From contig NZ_CP041186.1 in the NCBI RefSeq assembly GCF_006517175.1, forward strand, positions 310,001 to 374,000: DNA of 64,000 nucleotides, in the 5' to 3' direction. Origin of the DNA: Persicimonas caeni. Its GTDB lineage: Bacteria; Myxococcota_A; Bradymonadia; Bradymonadales; Bradymonadaceae. The translations under genes were made by a program, and so were the position numbers. Each line of letters starts with the position of its first letter. The stretch's first letter is position 1. Below are positions 34,223 to 41,988 of the stretch, one piece after another. Below the pieces are notes generated by a model that was not told the DNA's origin, made no database searches, and saw only the letters and a list, made by a program, of their open reading frames with translations.

Positions 34223-34435
34223 ATGTCGAACAGAGTTCAAGGCAAAGTTAAGTGGTTCAACGAAGACAAAGGCTACGGCTTCATCGAGCGTCACGACGGT
34301 GGCGACGATGTCTTCCTCCACTTCAGCGCGCTCAACCAGAGCGGCTTCAAGACGATCGCGGAAGACGCCGAAGTCGAGTTTGAAGTCGAGCAAGGCCCGA
34401 AAGGTCCGAAGGCCGCCAACGTGATTCAGCTCTGA
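34223..34435 (+). CDS. Cold shock protein, CspA family
   Basis: 70 residues with the full cold shock domain: [13 protein letters not shown] (RNP1) and DVFLHFSAL (RNP2). It binds single-stranded RNA or DNA and acts as an RNA chaperone. The length is normal for the family. AGAGGACAGAG precedes the ATG, and a strong terminator follows at 34468. Confidence 0.97.
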   Translation: MSNRVQGKVKWFNEDKGYGFIERHDGGDDVFLHFSALNQSGFKTIAEDAEVEFEVEQGPKGPKAANVIQL

Positions 34436-34467
34436 GCTGACCACGGCGACAGCCGATAGATAGAGAG

Positions 34468-34504
34468 AAGCCCCGACCGTTCATTCGGTCGGGGCTTTTC
34501 TTTT
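34468..34504 (+). terminator. Rho-independent terminator of the cold shock gene
   Basis: The stem AAGCCCCGACCG / CGGTCGGGGCTT (12 pairs, 6-base loop) is followed by TTCTTTT, 32 bases past the stop codon. Confidence 0.95.
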
Positions 34505-34650
34505 GCCCTCCGCTCGCCCTCCCCCGCCACTTTTGCAGATCTTTGCAACATCTTCTGCGTTGATTCTCCACATGCCCGTCATCGTGCAGGCAAAGACGCC
34601 GGGCATCCTTGATTCGAATGCTGATTGGAATCATCGCACGGAGAACACAA

Positions 34651-36441
34651 GTGGCCCGCAACACCTCTAACCAACAAGAGCCGACACGCCTGGCCTCCGC
34701 CGTCCACGCCTTCAAAGTCGCCGCGGTGACGGCCCGCAGGCTCGTCCAAGACACGCTCGACCCCACGCTGACTCGCCACCAGAAGCTCGCCCACGCCGAC
34801 ACGTGGCCGGTCGTCGCCGAATCGATCAGCCCCATCTGGACGAACGAAGCCCCCGGCGAGTGGGAGTTGGAGGCGGGCAAGGTCGAGAACCTGCGCCAGG
34901 CCGCGCGCCTGCTCGACGGGCTCGTCATTCCGGCCGGCGACGTGTTCAGCTTCTGGGCCCAGATCGGGCGCCCCACCCGGCGTCGCGGATTCGTCGAAGG
35001 CCGCGAGATCTTGCAGGGCTGCGTCGTCCCCTCGGTCGGCGGCGGGCTCTGCCAGTTGTCCAACGCCCTGTACGACGCCGCCCAGCGAGCGGGCTTCGAG
35101 ATCGTCGAGCGCCATCGCCACAGCAAGATCGTCCCCGGCTCGATGGCCGAACAAGACCGCGATGCCACGGTCTTCTGGCCCCATATCGACCTGCGGTTTC
35201 GAAGCGAACGCACCTTCAAGCTCGAGGCGCGACTGACCCGCGACGCGTTCGTCATCCGGCTGCGCGCGCTCGGCACCCCGGTCTACGAGACGCCGGCGAA
35301 GACCAAACCCGAGCCGCACGAAGAGGCCGCACAAGCACGCCCCAACACCCACAAAAACTGCCTCAACTGCCATAAGGTCGAGTGCTTTCGCTACTGGAAG
35401 CACCGCAAGCTCGCCCGCAAGCCCGGCGCGCGTACTGCATTCTTGCTCGACAGCCATTGGCCCGAATTCGACGCGTATATCTCGCAGTCGGCGCAGCGAT
35501 CTGACTTCGCCTGCATCCCGCTGCCTGGCCGCGCGCTGCGAAACCCGCGCTACGCCTGGCGCCTCGACGGCGTGCACGACGTGCGCCACGTGCTGGGCCT
35601 GACGGCGCTTCGCGGCCTGCACACCCGCGCGCTGCGAGCCCAGGGCGCCGAGCGCCAACAGGCGCTGCTCGACTGGGACCGCGCCCTGGCGCAAGTCTAC
35701 GCGCAGCACCTCGACCCACGCGTCACGCGCGTCGTCGTCTCGCAAAATCTGCTGCCGTTTTTGTGGCAGGCCGGCCACCTGCAGGGCCGGCACGTCGACG
35801 TGCTCGTGACTCGTTTCCCGGTGGCCGAACTGCATCGCCGCCTCGACGCGGCCGCCAAGATCCACCCGCAGAGCCCGACGCTCGGCGACTTCCGCGCCCC
35901 CGAAGCGCTCGCCGAGGCCGAAGACGCCGCGCTGGCCTACGCCGACAAGCTCATTACGCCCCACAGCGCCATCGCCGAGCTCTTCCCGCGCAAGTCCGTC
36001 CACCTCGCCTGGCATCTCCCGCAGGCGCAACCACGCTCGCGGCGGTCCCAAGGCCGCCCCACGATCGTCTTCGCGGCGAGCACCGTCGGCAGAAAGGGCG
36101 CCTACGAGCTTCGCGAGGCGCTCCGCGGCCTCGACGTCGACCTGCGCATCCTGGGCCGGGAACTCGAAGGCGACGGCTTCTGGGCAGGTCATCGCACCAG
36201 CAAGTGCGGCGAGGACTGGCTCCGAGACGCCGACGCGGTCGTGCTCCCGGCGCACGTCGAGCACCAGCCGCGAGTTTTGCTCGAGGCGGCCGCGGCCAAT
36301 ATCCCGGTGTTCGCCAGCCGCGCCTGCGGGCTCGGAGGCGTCGACGGCGTCGAAGAAGTCCCGGTCGGCGACGCCGACGCGCTCCGCGCTGCGATCGTCG
36401 CGCACCTCGAGCTGCTACGAGCCTCATCCTCGGCTGCGTGA
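34651..36441 (+). CDS. VanW-domain / glycosyltransferase fusion protein
   Basis: 596 residues from GTG 34651, chosen for GGAG seven bases upstream; an ATG at 34618 is the alternative. A VanW domain covers about residues 60-180 (VENLRQAARLLDGLVIPAGD, GRPTRRRGFVEGREI, SVGGGLCQLSNALYDAA). A Cys cluster NCLNCHKVECFRYWKH follows. The C-terminal 320 residues look like a glycosyltransferase of the GT-B fold (VLLEAAAANIPVFASRACG; DLRILGREL). VanW proteins are linked to peptidoglycan or envelope glycan processing. The MFS exporter gene follows after about 100 bases. Confidence 0.85.
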   Translation: MARNTSNQQEPTRLASAVHAFKVAAVTARRLVQDTLDPTLTRHQKLAHADTWPVVAESISPIWTNEAPGEWELEAGKVENLRQAARLLDGLVIPAGDVFSFWAQIGRPTRRRGFVEGREILQGCVVPSVGGGLCQLSNALYDAAQRAGFEIVERHRHSKIVPGSMAEQDRDATVFWPHIDLRFRSERTFKLEARLTRDAFVIRLRALGTPVYETPAKTKPEPHEEAAQARPNTHKNCLNCHKVECFRYWKHRKLARKPGARTAFLLDSHWPEFDAYISQSAQRSDFACIPLPGRALRNPRYAWRLDGVHDVRHVLGLTALRGLHTRALRAQGAERQQALLDWDRALAQVYAQHLDPRVTRVVVSQNLLPFLWQAGHLQGRHVDVLVTRFPVAELHRRLDAAAKIHPQSPTLGDFRAPEALAEAEDAALAYADKLITPHSAIAELFPRKSVHLAWHLPQAQPRSRRSQGRPTIVFAASTVGRKGAYELREALRGLDVDLRILGRELEGDGFWAGHRTSKCGEDWLRDADAVVLPAHVEHQPRVLLEAAAANIPVFASRACGLGGVDGVEEVPVGDADALRAAIVAHLELLRASSSAA

Positions 36442-36538
36442 CGGGACGGTTGAGCATTTGACCGATCGGAAATATGCTGCGGCTCGCGCTGGTTTGGTTG
36501 TCGCACCAGTGTTTGTTTCCAGCCGCAGAGCCGCCTCA

Positions 36539-38002
36539 ATGAGTCGTTCCGATCGCACGCCCGTCTCGCCTTCCGACAGATCCGCTTACTCCGAACAGGT
36601 GAGCCCGTTCACCGTGCTCGCCATCGCCATCGCCTCGGCGTTCATGGCGATTCTGGCTGCAAGCAGCGCCAACGTCGCCTTGCCCGCCATCGGCGACGCG
36701 CTCGGCCTGAAGGTCACGGTGCTGCACTGGATCGTGACCGCCTACATGATCGCGTTCATGGTCGCCATCCCGGCCGCTGGCTGGCTGGCCGACCGGCGCG
36801 GCGCACGCCCGGTGATGCTCGGAAGCCTCGGATTATTCGGGATCGGCTCGCTCATCTGCGCGCTCGCCCCCACCTCCGAAATGCTCATCGCCGGTCGTAT
36901 CGTGCAGGGCTTCGGCGCCAGCGCCATCATGCCGGTGTCGATGATCTTGGTGACCGCGGCGTTCCCGCCCGAGCGGCGCGGCCGCGCGCTAGGAATCTGG
37001 CTCGTCGGCGCCGTCGTCGGCCCCATCCTCGGCCCCACCGTCGGCGGCCTGCTCGTCGAGTACGCCACCTGGCATTGGGTCTTCGGCATGAACGTGCCCC
37101 TGGCCGCCCTCGTGCTCGCCTACGCCGCCATGAAGCTTCCGGCAAAGGCCGAACGGGACACCTCCAGCAAATTCGACGCGCTCGGATTCGGCTTGCTCGC
37201 CGGCGGCGGTATCGCCTCGGTGGTCGCCCTGGCTGAACTTCGCGGCGAGAGCCTCCCGCCGGCCGTGCACGTAGCCATCGGCGTGGCCGGCGTCGTCCTC
37301 CTCGCCCTGTTCGCCTGGCGTCAGATGAACGCCGAAAACCCACTCTTCCCGCGCGAAGTGCTCCAAGACGGTAAGATCCGCGCCGCCCTCACGCTGACTG
37401 TGGTCCGCTCGGTCGCCATGTTCGGGCCGATCTTCTTGCTCCCGGTGATGCTCCAAGAGGTCATGGGCTACGGCGCCAAGGACACTGGCCTGCTCATCGC
37501 CGTGGGCGCCATCGCCGTGGGCGTCTGCTCGCCTGTCGCCGGCCGCGCCATCGACAAGATGGGCCCCCGAAAGCCCGCCATGGTGGGCGTCGTCCTGCTC
37601 GCCATCTCGATGTGGGCCTGGCACGACCTCGGCCCCCAGAGCACGATCTGGACGATCGTGTGGCCGCAGATCATTCGCGGCTTCGGCCTCAGCCTGCTCA
37701 TCAACGCGCTCACCGTCACCGTGCTCAACCGCTCGCCGGAAGGCCGCTCGGGCGGCGGCGCCTCGGTCCTGTCGCTGACCAACCAACTCTCCGGCGCCGT
37801 CGCCATCGCCGCGCTCAACGCGCTCGTCGCGCTGGGCCTGCACCAGGCCGGCCTGGTCGACACGGATTTGACCGGTTCGATCGCCGCCGCCAAGGCTTTC
37901 GATGCCGCGTTCGTGGTATCGGGCGTGATCTGCGCGTTTGGATTAGTACCGGCATTTTGGCTACCGTCGCGGCTCGAGACGGCGACGTCCCACGAGTCGT
38001 AA
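36539..38002 (+). CDS. MFS drug/proton antiporter, DHA2 (14-TM) family
   Basis: 487 residues with about 14 membrane helices. Signatures include LPAIGDALGLKVTVLHWIVT, GWLADRRGARPVML (motif A) and GPILGPTVGGLL (motif C), as in EmrB/QacA transporters. It should export hydrophobic compounds across the inner membrane in exchange for protons. The start is uncertain: ATG 36539 gives a compact N terminus, but the ribosome binding site is weak and 36458 is possible. Confidence 0.9.
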   Translation: MSRSDRTPVSPSDRSAYSEQVSPFTVLAIAIASAFMAILAASSANVALPAIGDALGLKVTVLHWIVTAYMIAFMVAIPAAGWLADRRGARPVMLGSLGLFGIGSLICALAPTSEMLIAGRIVQGFGASAIMPVSMILVTAAFPPERRGRALGIWLVGAVVGPILGPTVGGLLVEYATWHWVFGMNVPLAALVLAYAAMKLPAKAERDTSSKFDALGFGLLAGGGIASVVALAELRGESLPPAVHVAIGVAGVVLLALFAWRQMNAENPLFPREVLQDGKIRAALTLTVVRSVAMFGPIFLLPVMLQEVMGYGAKDTGLLIAVGAIAVGVCSPVAGRAIDKMGPRKPAMVGVVLLAISMWAWHDLGPQSTIWTIVWPQIIRGFGLSLLINALTVTVLNRSPEGRSGGGASVLSLTNQLSGAVAIAALNALVALGLHQAGLVDTDLTGSIAAAKAFDAAFVVSGVICAFGLVPAFWLPSRLETATSHES

Positions 38003-38085
38003 GTCGGCCGCCAGGCAAGCTGGCAGCCGGCGTCGCCTCATATCGAACGCTGACTTCAACGCCCCTAATGTTGCGAGAACACACG

Positions 38086-38928
38086 ATGCTGAAAGTCTGC
38101 CCCCTCCGCTTTGCGTCGGTCAGTCTTCTCGCGTTCATCGCCGCTGGATGCAGCACTCCCAAGCATACCGAGCAATCGGCCCGGCAGACTCCCCCAGTAC
38201 GCGTCATCCCCTTCGAAACGGGATTCTTCCACACCAAGCTCCCGCGCTTCGAATTATCGGACGGCGCCGACCCCACTCGCTACCGACCCTGCCGAGTGAC
38301 CATGCACGGGGGCCGCGTGTTCGAGTTTAGCTACGACGAACGCAACCGATTGAGGCGCATCGAGCGCATCGACGAGAACGTGCCGAAGAGCGCGCGCTTG
38401 AGGTTCGACTTCATCTACGGCGCAAGTGGCCATTTAACGAAGCAGAGCGTCGACGTGGGATTGGATGGAACCGAGGAAGACTACGTCCTCATCGACGACG
38501 AGCGCGCCGCGAACGGTGAATTGAAGCGGCGTCGATTCGACACCGACGACGATGGGAGCCCCGACGCCAGCGCGGAGTACGAGTACGACGATGCGGGCCG
38601 CCTCACTCTGTTCGCCTTCGACAGCGATCTCGACGGCCACGTCGACACCGTCCATCGTCACCAATACGCCGCCCACGGCAGCCTCACGCGCAGCGAAATC
38701 GACAAAGACGCCGATGGAGACGCCGACGAGGTCGTCACCTATCGCTACGATGCGCAGGGACGGCTCGAATCGCAGCTCAACGTCGACCTGCGCGCGCTCG
38801 AAGAGGAGCAGCAACGCGCCGAGGATGCTGCAGACTCGTCGGACCGCGCCGGAGAGACCAGAATTGTGGCCGTCACGAAGCCTGCGCGCATCGAGTATCA
38901 GTACGTGTACGATTGTCCCAACAAGTAA
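38086..38928 (+). CDS. YD-repeat lipoprotein
   Basis: 280 residues. The signal peptide ends in the lipobox AAGC at about residue 21. The body contains RHS/YD-type units: FEFSYDERNRLRRIERID, YEYDDAGRLTLFAFDSDLDG, VTYRYDAQGRLESQ, together with EF-hand-like DTDDDGSPD and DKDADGDADE segments. Such repeats form beta-shell or beta-helical surfaces. It is lipid-anchored in the envelope; no toxin domain is attached. Confidence 0.85.
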   Translation: MLKVCPLRFASVSLLAFIAAGCSTPKHTEQSARQTPPVRVIPFETGFFHTKLPRFELSDGADPTRYRPCRVTMHGGRVFEFSYDERNRLRRIERIDENVPKSARLRFDFIYGASGHLTKQSVDVGLDGTEEDYVLIDDERAANGELKRRRFDTDDDGSPDASAEYEYDDAGRLTLFAFDSDLDGHVDTVHRHQYAAHGSLTRSEIDKDADGDADEVVTYRYDAQGRLESQLNVDLRALEEEQQRAEDAADSSDRAGETRIVAVTKPARIEYQYVYDCPNK

Positions 38929-39276
38929 GAGCAACCAAGACGCCCGGTCGCCTGGCTGAACGTCGCCGCGGCCTGCTCGAAGGCGGTGTACGAGTTTCGC
39001 CGCGGCAACTTCGCCCCCCAGATCGACGGTTCCAAACAGGATGTTCGGCCGGCTCCGTGACCGTGACCGGACACCGGCTCCGTGAACGTGACCGTGAACG
39101 TCTGATCATCCCACACATCTCATTTGCCGATGCGGAGCCGGGGCTTGCCCACTTGTTTTGCTAAGCAGGGGTTGGTCGGCGTTCAGGAATCGCACGCCCG
39201 ACCCCAAGGCGAGCCTTGGGGCTGCACCGGCGAGGGCTCCGCGGGCAGCAAGCAGCCGCTCCGCGTGCCGCAACAC

Positions 39277-39289
39277 GGTGCCTGACACC
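39277..39289. repeat. REP-like palindrome GGTGCCTGACACC
   Basis: Preceded by CAACAC, as in its three neighbours. One substitution from a perfect palindrome. Confidence 0.82.
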
Positions 39290-39362
39290 TCGTCGACGCC
39301 ATCCCGCACATCTTTGTTGATGCGCTGCGTTGACGGTCGGGGCGCGGTCGTCCCCGGCCGCC

Positions 39363-39423
39363 GGGGTCCGTCTCGGGCCCCGCACGTGTTTGAGCAAGGC
39401 GTGTGCCTTGCCTCAGACACGCG
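39363..39423. repeat. 60-bp direct repeat, copy 1
   Basis: GGGGTCCGTCTCGGGCCCCG, then CACGTGTTTGAGCAAGGCGT, then GTGCCTTGC; recurs at 39641-39700 with a few changes. The part AGCAAGGCGTGTGCCTTGC is itself an inverted repeat. Confidence 0.8.
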
Positions 39424-39430
39424 ACAACAC

Positions 39431-39443
39431 GGCGCCTGACACC
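39431..39443. repeat. REP-like palindrome, degenerate copy GGCGCCTGACACC
   Basis: Preceded by ACAACAC. Same family, two substitutions from the perfect palindrome. Confidence 0.72.
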
Positions 39444-39455
39444 GCGTCGACGGCT

Positions 39456-39539
39456 CCGTGATCGTGATCGTCGTCGTGATCGGCGGTTGTTGTTCGCGGC
39501 GAGACAAACGGCCGATCACGATCACGACGACGATCACGG
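39456..39539. repeat. Long inverted repeat of GATCGTGATCGTCGTC type
   Basis: The left arm (39456-39484, CCGTGATCGTGATCGTCGTC...) and right arm (39511-39539, ...CACGACGACGATCACGG) are near-complementary with a one-unit shift, around a 26-base loop. A large cruciform or hairpin is possible. Confidence 0.75.
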
Positions 39540-39550
39540 CCGCACAACAC

Positions 39551-39563
39551 GGTGCCTGACACC
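39551..39563. repeat. REP-like palindrome GGTGCCTGACACC
   Basis: Preceded by CACAACAC. It directly follows the long inverted repeat. Confidence 0.82.
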
Positions 39564-39617
39564 TCACCGTCAACCCACTTCGTGGGCCTCGATGGACGGG
39601 TTCGCCGACCACAACAC

Positions 39618-39630
39618 GGTGTCTGGCACC
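39618..39630. repeat. REP-like palindrome, degenerate copy GGTGTCTGGCACC
   Basis: Preceded by CACAACAC. One arm substitution. It precedes copy 2 of the 60-bp direct repeat. Confidence 0.78.
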
Positions 39631-39640
39631 TCGTCGTCGC

Positions 39641-39700
39641 GGGGTCCGTCTCGGGCCCCGCACGTGTTCGGGCAAGGCGTGTGCCTTGCAAAAGACACGC
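39641..39700. repeat. 60-bp direct repeat, copy 2
   Basis: Second copy of the block at 39363-39423, differing at a few positions (CGTGTTCGGGCAAGGC). Confidence 0.8.
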
Positions 39701-39845
39701 AAGCTGGGGCGGGGACGCCCCAGGGCGGGCGGGGACGCCGCGCGCCCCGACCCGGTTGTTCACCTCCGCCATTTGTGTTGGATGGTGAGCCGTGAACGTG
39801 ACCGTAACCGACTCCGTGACCGCAACCTGTCGTTCCTTCCCGCCT

Positions 39846-40406
39846 CTACTCCACCTCCAAACCGTACTTGTAGAGCAGCCCCTCCAACGCCCCACGCGAA
39901 AACTTCGCCCCTTCGACGCGGTTGCCCTCCGGATCGATCGAAAACCCGTACGCCCCACGCAAATCCGCCTCCTCGAGCACCGTGCGCTCGAAGCTCGCCC
40001 CGCTCAGGTCGCACTCGGTGAGCGCGGCCTCGCGAAGGTCCGCCTCGACGAAGTTCACCTCCACGAGAGAGCACCCCGCAAAGCTCGTCTTCGGCAGCTT
40101 CATGCGCCAGAACGACGCGTAGTTCAGCAAGCACTCTTCGAAGCCCACCGCCAACGCGAACTCGCTGCACTTGCTGAAGTCGACGCCCATCAGCTTGCAG
40201 TGGGCGAACTCGACGCCCTGCAGGCGGGTGCCGTCGAGGTCGACCATGCTCAGGTTGCAGCCTTCGAAGGTGCAGTCGACGAAGGCGACGCCGCCCAGGT
40301 CACTCTCGGTGAAGTCGCAGCCTTCGAAGGTGCACTCGTAGCACTCGCCGTCGAAGGGGCGTTGGCCGCTGTAATCTTGTTGCTCGTAGGTTTCGCGGGT
40401 GGGCAT
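39846..40406 (-). CDS. Pentapeptide repeat protein (Qnr/McbG-like)
   Basis: 186 residues with the A(D/N)LxF-type quadrilateral helix pattern: CTFEGCDFTESDLGGVAFVD, CNLSMVDLDGTRLQGVEFAH, ADLREAALTECDLSGASFER. A break near residue 85-105 resembles the helix interruption of Qnr-like proteins. These proteins mimic DNA in gyrase protection, or have other unknown roles. AAAGGACCC precedes the ATG. Resistance activity is not proven. Confidence 0.9.
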   Translation of the reverse strand: MPTRETYEQQDYSGQRPFDGECYECTFEGCDFTESDLGGVAFVDCTFEGCNLSMVDLDGTRLQGVEFAHCKLMGVDFSKCSEFALAVGFEECLLNYASFWRMKLPKTSFAGCSLVEVNFVEADLREAALTECDLSGASFERTVLEEADLRGAYGFSIDPEGNRVEGAKFSRGALEGLLYKYGLEVE

Positions 40407-40536
40407 TTTCGGGTCCTTTGGATTGGGAATGTCGTGCGGGAACGTAGCGAATCAGCCCTCTCTATGCGACTATAGTCGGGAATGTCTTCGCACCATTTCT
40501 GTCATCTGGCTTTGTAATTTGGGGAGAAGTCCCACC

Positions 40537-41976
40537 ATGGCTCGACGCATCTCGTTTTCGACCATCTGCATTCTCGTGCTCGTGCTGGCCGGCTGCGCGA
40601 CCACGCCGCAGAGCGCCGACGAGGCTACGGCGCTCCAGGCCGATCCCGCCGCCAAAGACTACCGCCATTTCCAATGCGACCACTCGTTCCAGTCGTGTGG
40701 CCACGTGCCGTACGAAGAGCTTCTCGCGAACTGCAAGTTCGAAGACGCCGAGGCGTGTCGCGTGCTCGGAATGGCGTATCTCGACGGTCCCTTGGCCACC
40801 GACGCCACGCGGGCACGTACCTTCTTGCGGCGAGCCTGTGAGTTCGACAGCCCCCAAGCGTGCCATAACCTCGGCGAGGTGCTCGTCGGGCAGAATGCGC
40901 CCGATGAAGCAGCAAAGCTCCTCACGCGTGCCTGCAAGGCCGACGTCGCCCCAGCCTGCGCGAGCCTTGCCGATTTGCTTCGCGACCGAAAGAGCGTCGA
41001 CGGCTGGCAGGCCACTGCGCTGTTGCACTACCGAGACGCATGTCAGGCGGGCGTGGAACCCGCGTGCACCGCACTCCTCGAGTTCATGGAGAAAGACACG
41101 GCACAAGTGATAGAGCAACTGCAACAGCGCTGCGACAGCGGCCAACTGCGCGAGTGTGCGGTACTTGGCGCCCTCTACCACAACGGCGTGGCAGTCGAAG
41201 CCGACAAGGAGCGCGGGTTGGCGTTGCTCGAGAAGGCATGCAACCGGGGCGAACAACTCGCCTGCCAAGAGCTGGGCGTTATCGAGTTCAACGCCCCTTT
41301 CAAAGGCGGCGACGCCGACTCGGTAGACGTCAGCGGCTTGATTCCGCCGCTCAAACGCGCCTGCGAGGCTGGTTCGGGATGGGCCTGCTTTCGCCTCGGG
41401 CTCTTCCACCATCGAGGCATGGGCGTGAGCGCCGACGTCGACAGGGCACTCGAGCTGTACGAGGCCGCGTGTCAGGCCGATCACACGCAAGCCTGCAATA
41501 CGCTCACCGAACTCCTCCTTCAGGGCGGACACGGGGTGACCGCTGCTCCCAAACGCGCCGCGAAGCTCTACCTCGACCGCTGCCACGGCGGCGATCTCGA
41601 CGCTTGCTACTCCTTTGGCGCGCTCTACCTGCACGGGCAGCATCTACCCAAAGACCTCGACCACGCCTATAACGTCTTCCGCGCGACGTGCGGACGCGGC
41701 CACGGCGACTCGTGCACCAGCCTCGGCGTGATGCACGCGGTGGGCCAAGGCGTGCCCCAAGACTTCGAGAAGTCTCACAAGTTCTACAAAATGGCCTGCG
41801 ACGAAAACCACGCGATGGCGTGCGCCAACCTCGGCAGCCTCTACATGCTCGGCGATGGGACCGAACAGGATCTGGACGAAGCCAAGCGGCTGTTCGAGTT
41901 CGCCTGCGAGCGTGGTGAGAGCCAGGGATGCATGCGGCTGCAAATGATCGAGCAGATGAAGGCGAGTCAACAGTAA
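40537..41976 (+). CDS. Sel1-repeat lipoprotein
   Basis: 479 residues from ATG 40537 behind GGGGAG. The lipobox is LAGC at about residue 19. About ten Sel1-type helical repeats follow with Cys pairs at conserved positions (ACRVLGMAYLDGPLA, ACHNLGEVLVG, ACFRLGLFHHRGMGVSADVD, SCTSLGVMHAVGQGVPQDFE, ACANLGSLYMLGDGTEQDLD). The Cys at each repeat probably form disulfides. It is a periplasmic or surface scaffold for protein binding. Confidence 0.92.
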   Translation: MARRISFSTICILVLVLAGCATTPQSADEATALQADPAAKDYRHFQCDHSFQSCGHVPYEELLANCKFEDAEACRVLGMAYLDGPLATDATRARTFLRRACEFDSPQACHNLGEVLVGQNAPDEAAKLLTRACKADVAPACASLADLLRDRKSVDGWQATALLHYRDACQAGVEPACTALLEFMEKDTAQVIEQLQQRCDSGQLRECAVLGALYHNGVAVEADKERGLALLEKACNRGEQLACQELGVIEFNAPFKGGDADSVDVSGLIPPLKRACEAGSGWACFRLGLFHHRGMGVSADVDRALELYEAACQADHTQACNTLTELLLQGGHGVTAAPKRAAKLYLDRCHGGDLDACYSFGALYLHGQHLPKDLDHAYNVFRATCGRGHGDSCTSLGVMHAVGQGVPQDFEKSHKFYKMACDENHAMACANLGSLYMLGDGTEQDLDEAKRLFEFACERGESQGCMRLQMIEQMKASQQ

Positions 41977-41988
41977 GCGAGCTTAGCG

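Larger units (their letters stand above)
38929..39845. other. Repeat-rich convergent intergenic region, 917 bp
   Basis: No credible gene. It holds four REP-like palindromes (39277, 39431, 39551, 39618), a 60-bp direct repeat, and a long inverted repeat (39456-39539). Runs of CCGTGAACGTGACCGTGA at about 39050-39100 and 39788-39830 add further repetition. Confidence 0.8.

Noticed and set aside
36458-36538. Longer N terminus for the MFS exporter
   Set aside because: The extra 27 residues have no family similarity; the ATG at 36539 gives a normal DHA2 N terminus. The ribosome binding site is weak at both, so the choice remains uncertain.
38913-39164. Plus-strand open frame after the YD-repeat lipoprotein
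   Set aside because: It lies in the repeat island, is built from repeat units and lacks a ribosome binding site.
39846-40406. Fluoroquinolone resistance gene (qnr)
   Set aside because: The pentapeptide pattern is clear, but diagnostic Qnr loops cannot be confirmed by eye; only the fold is called.
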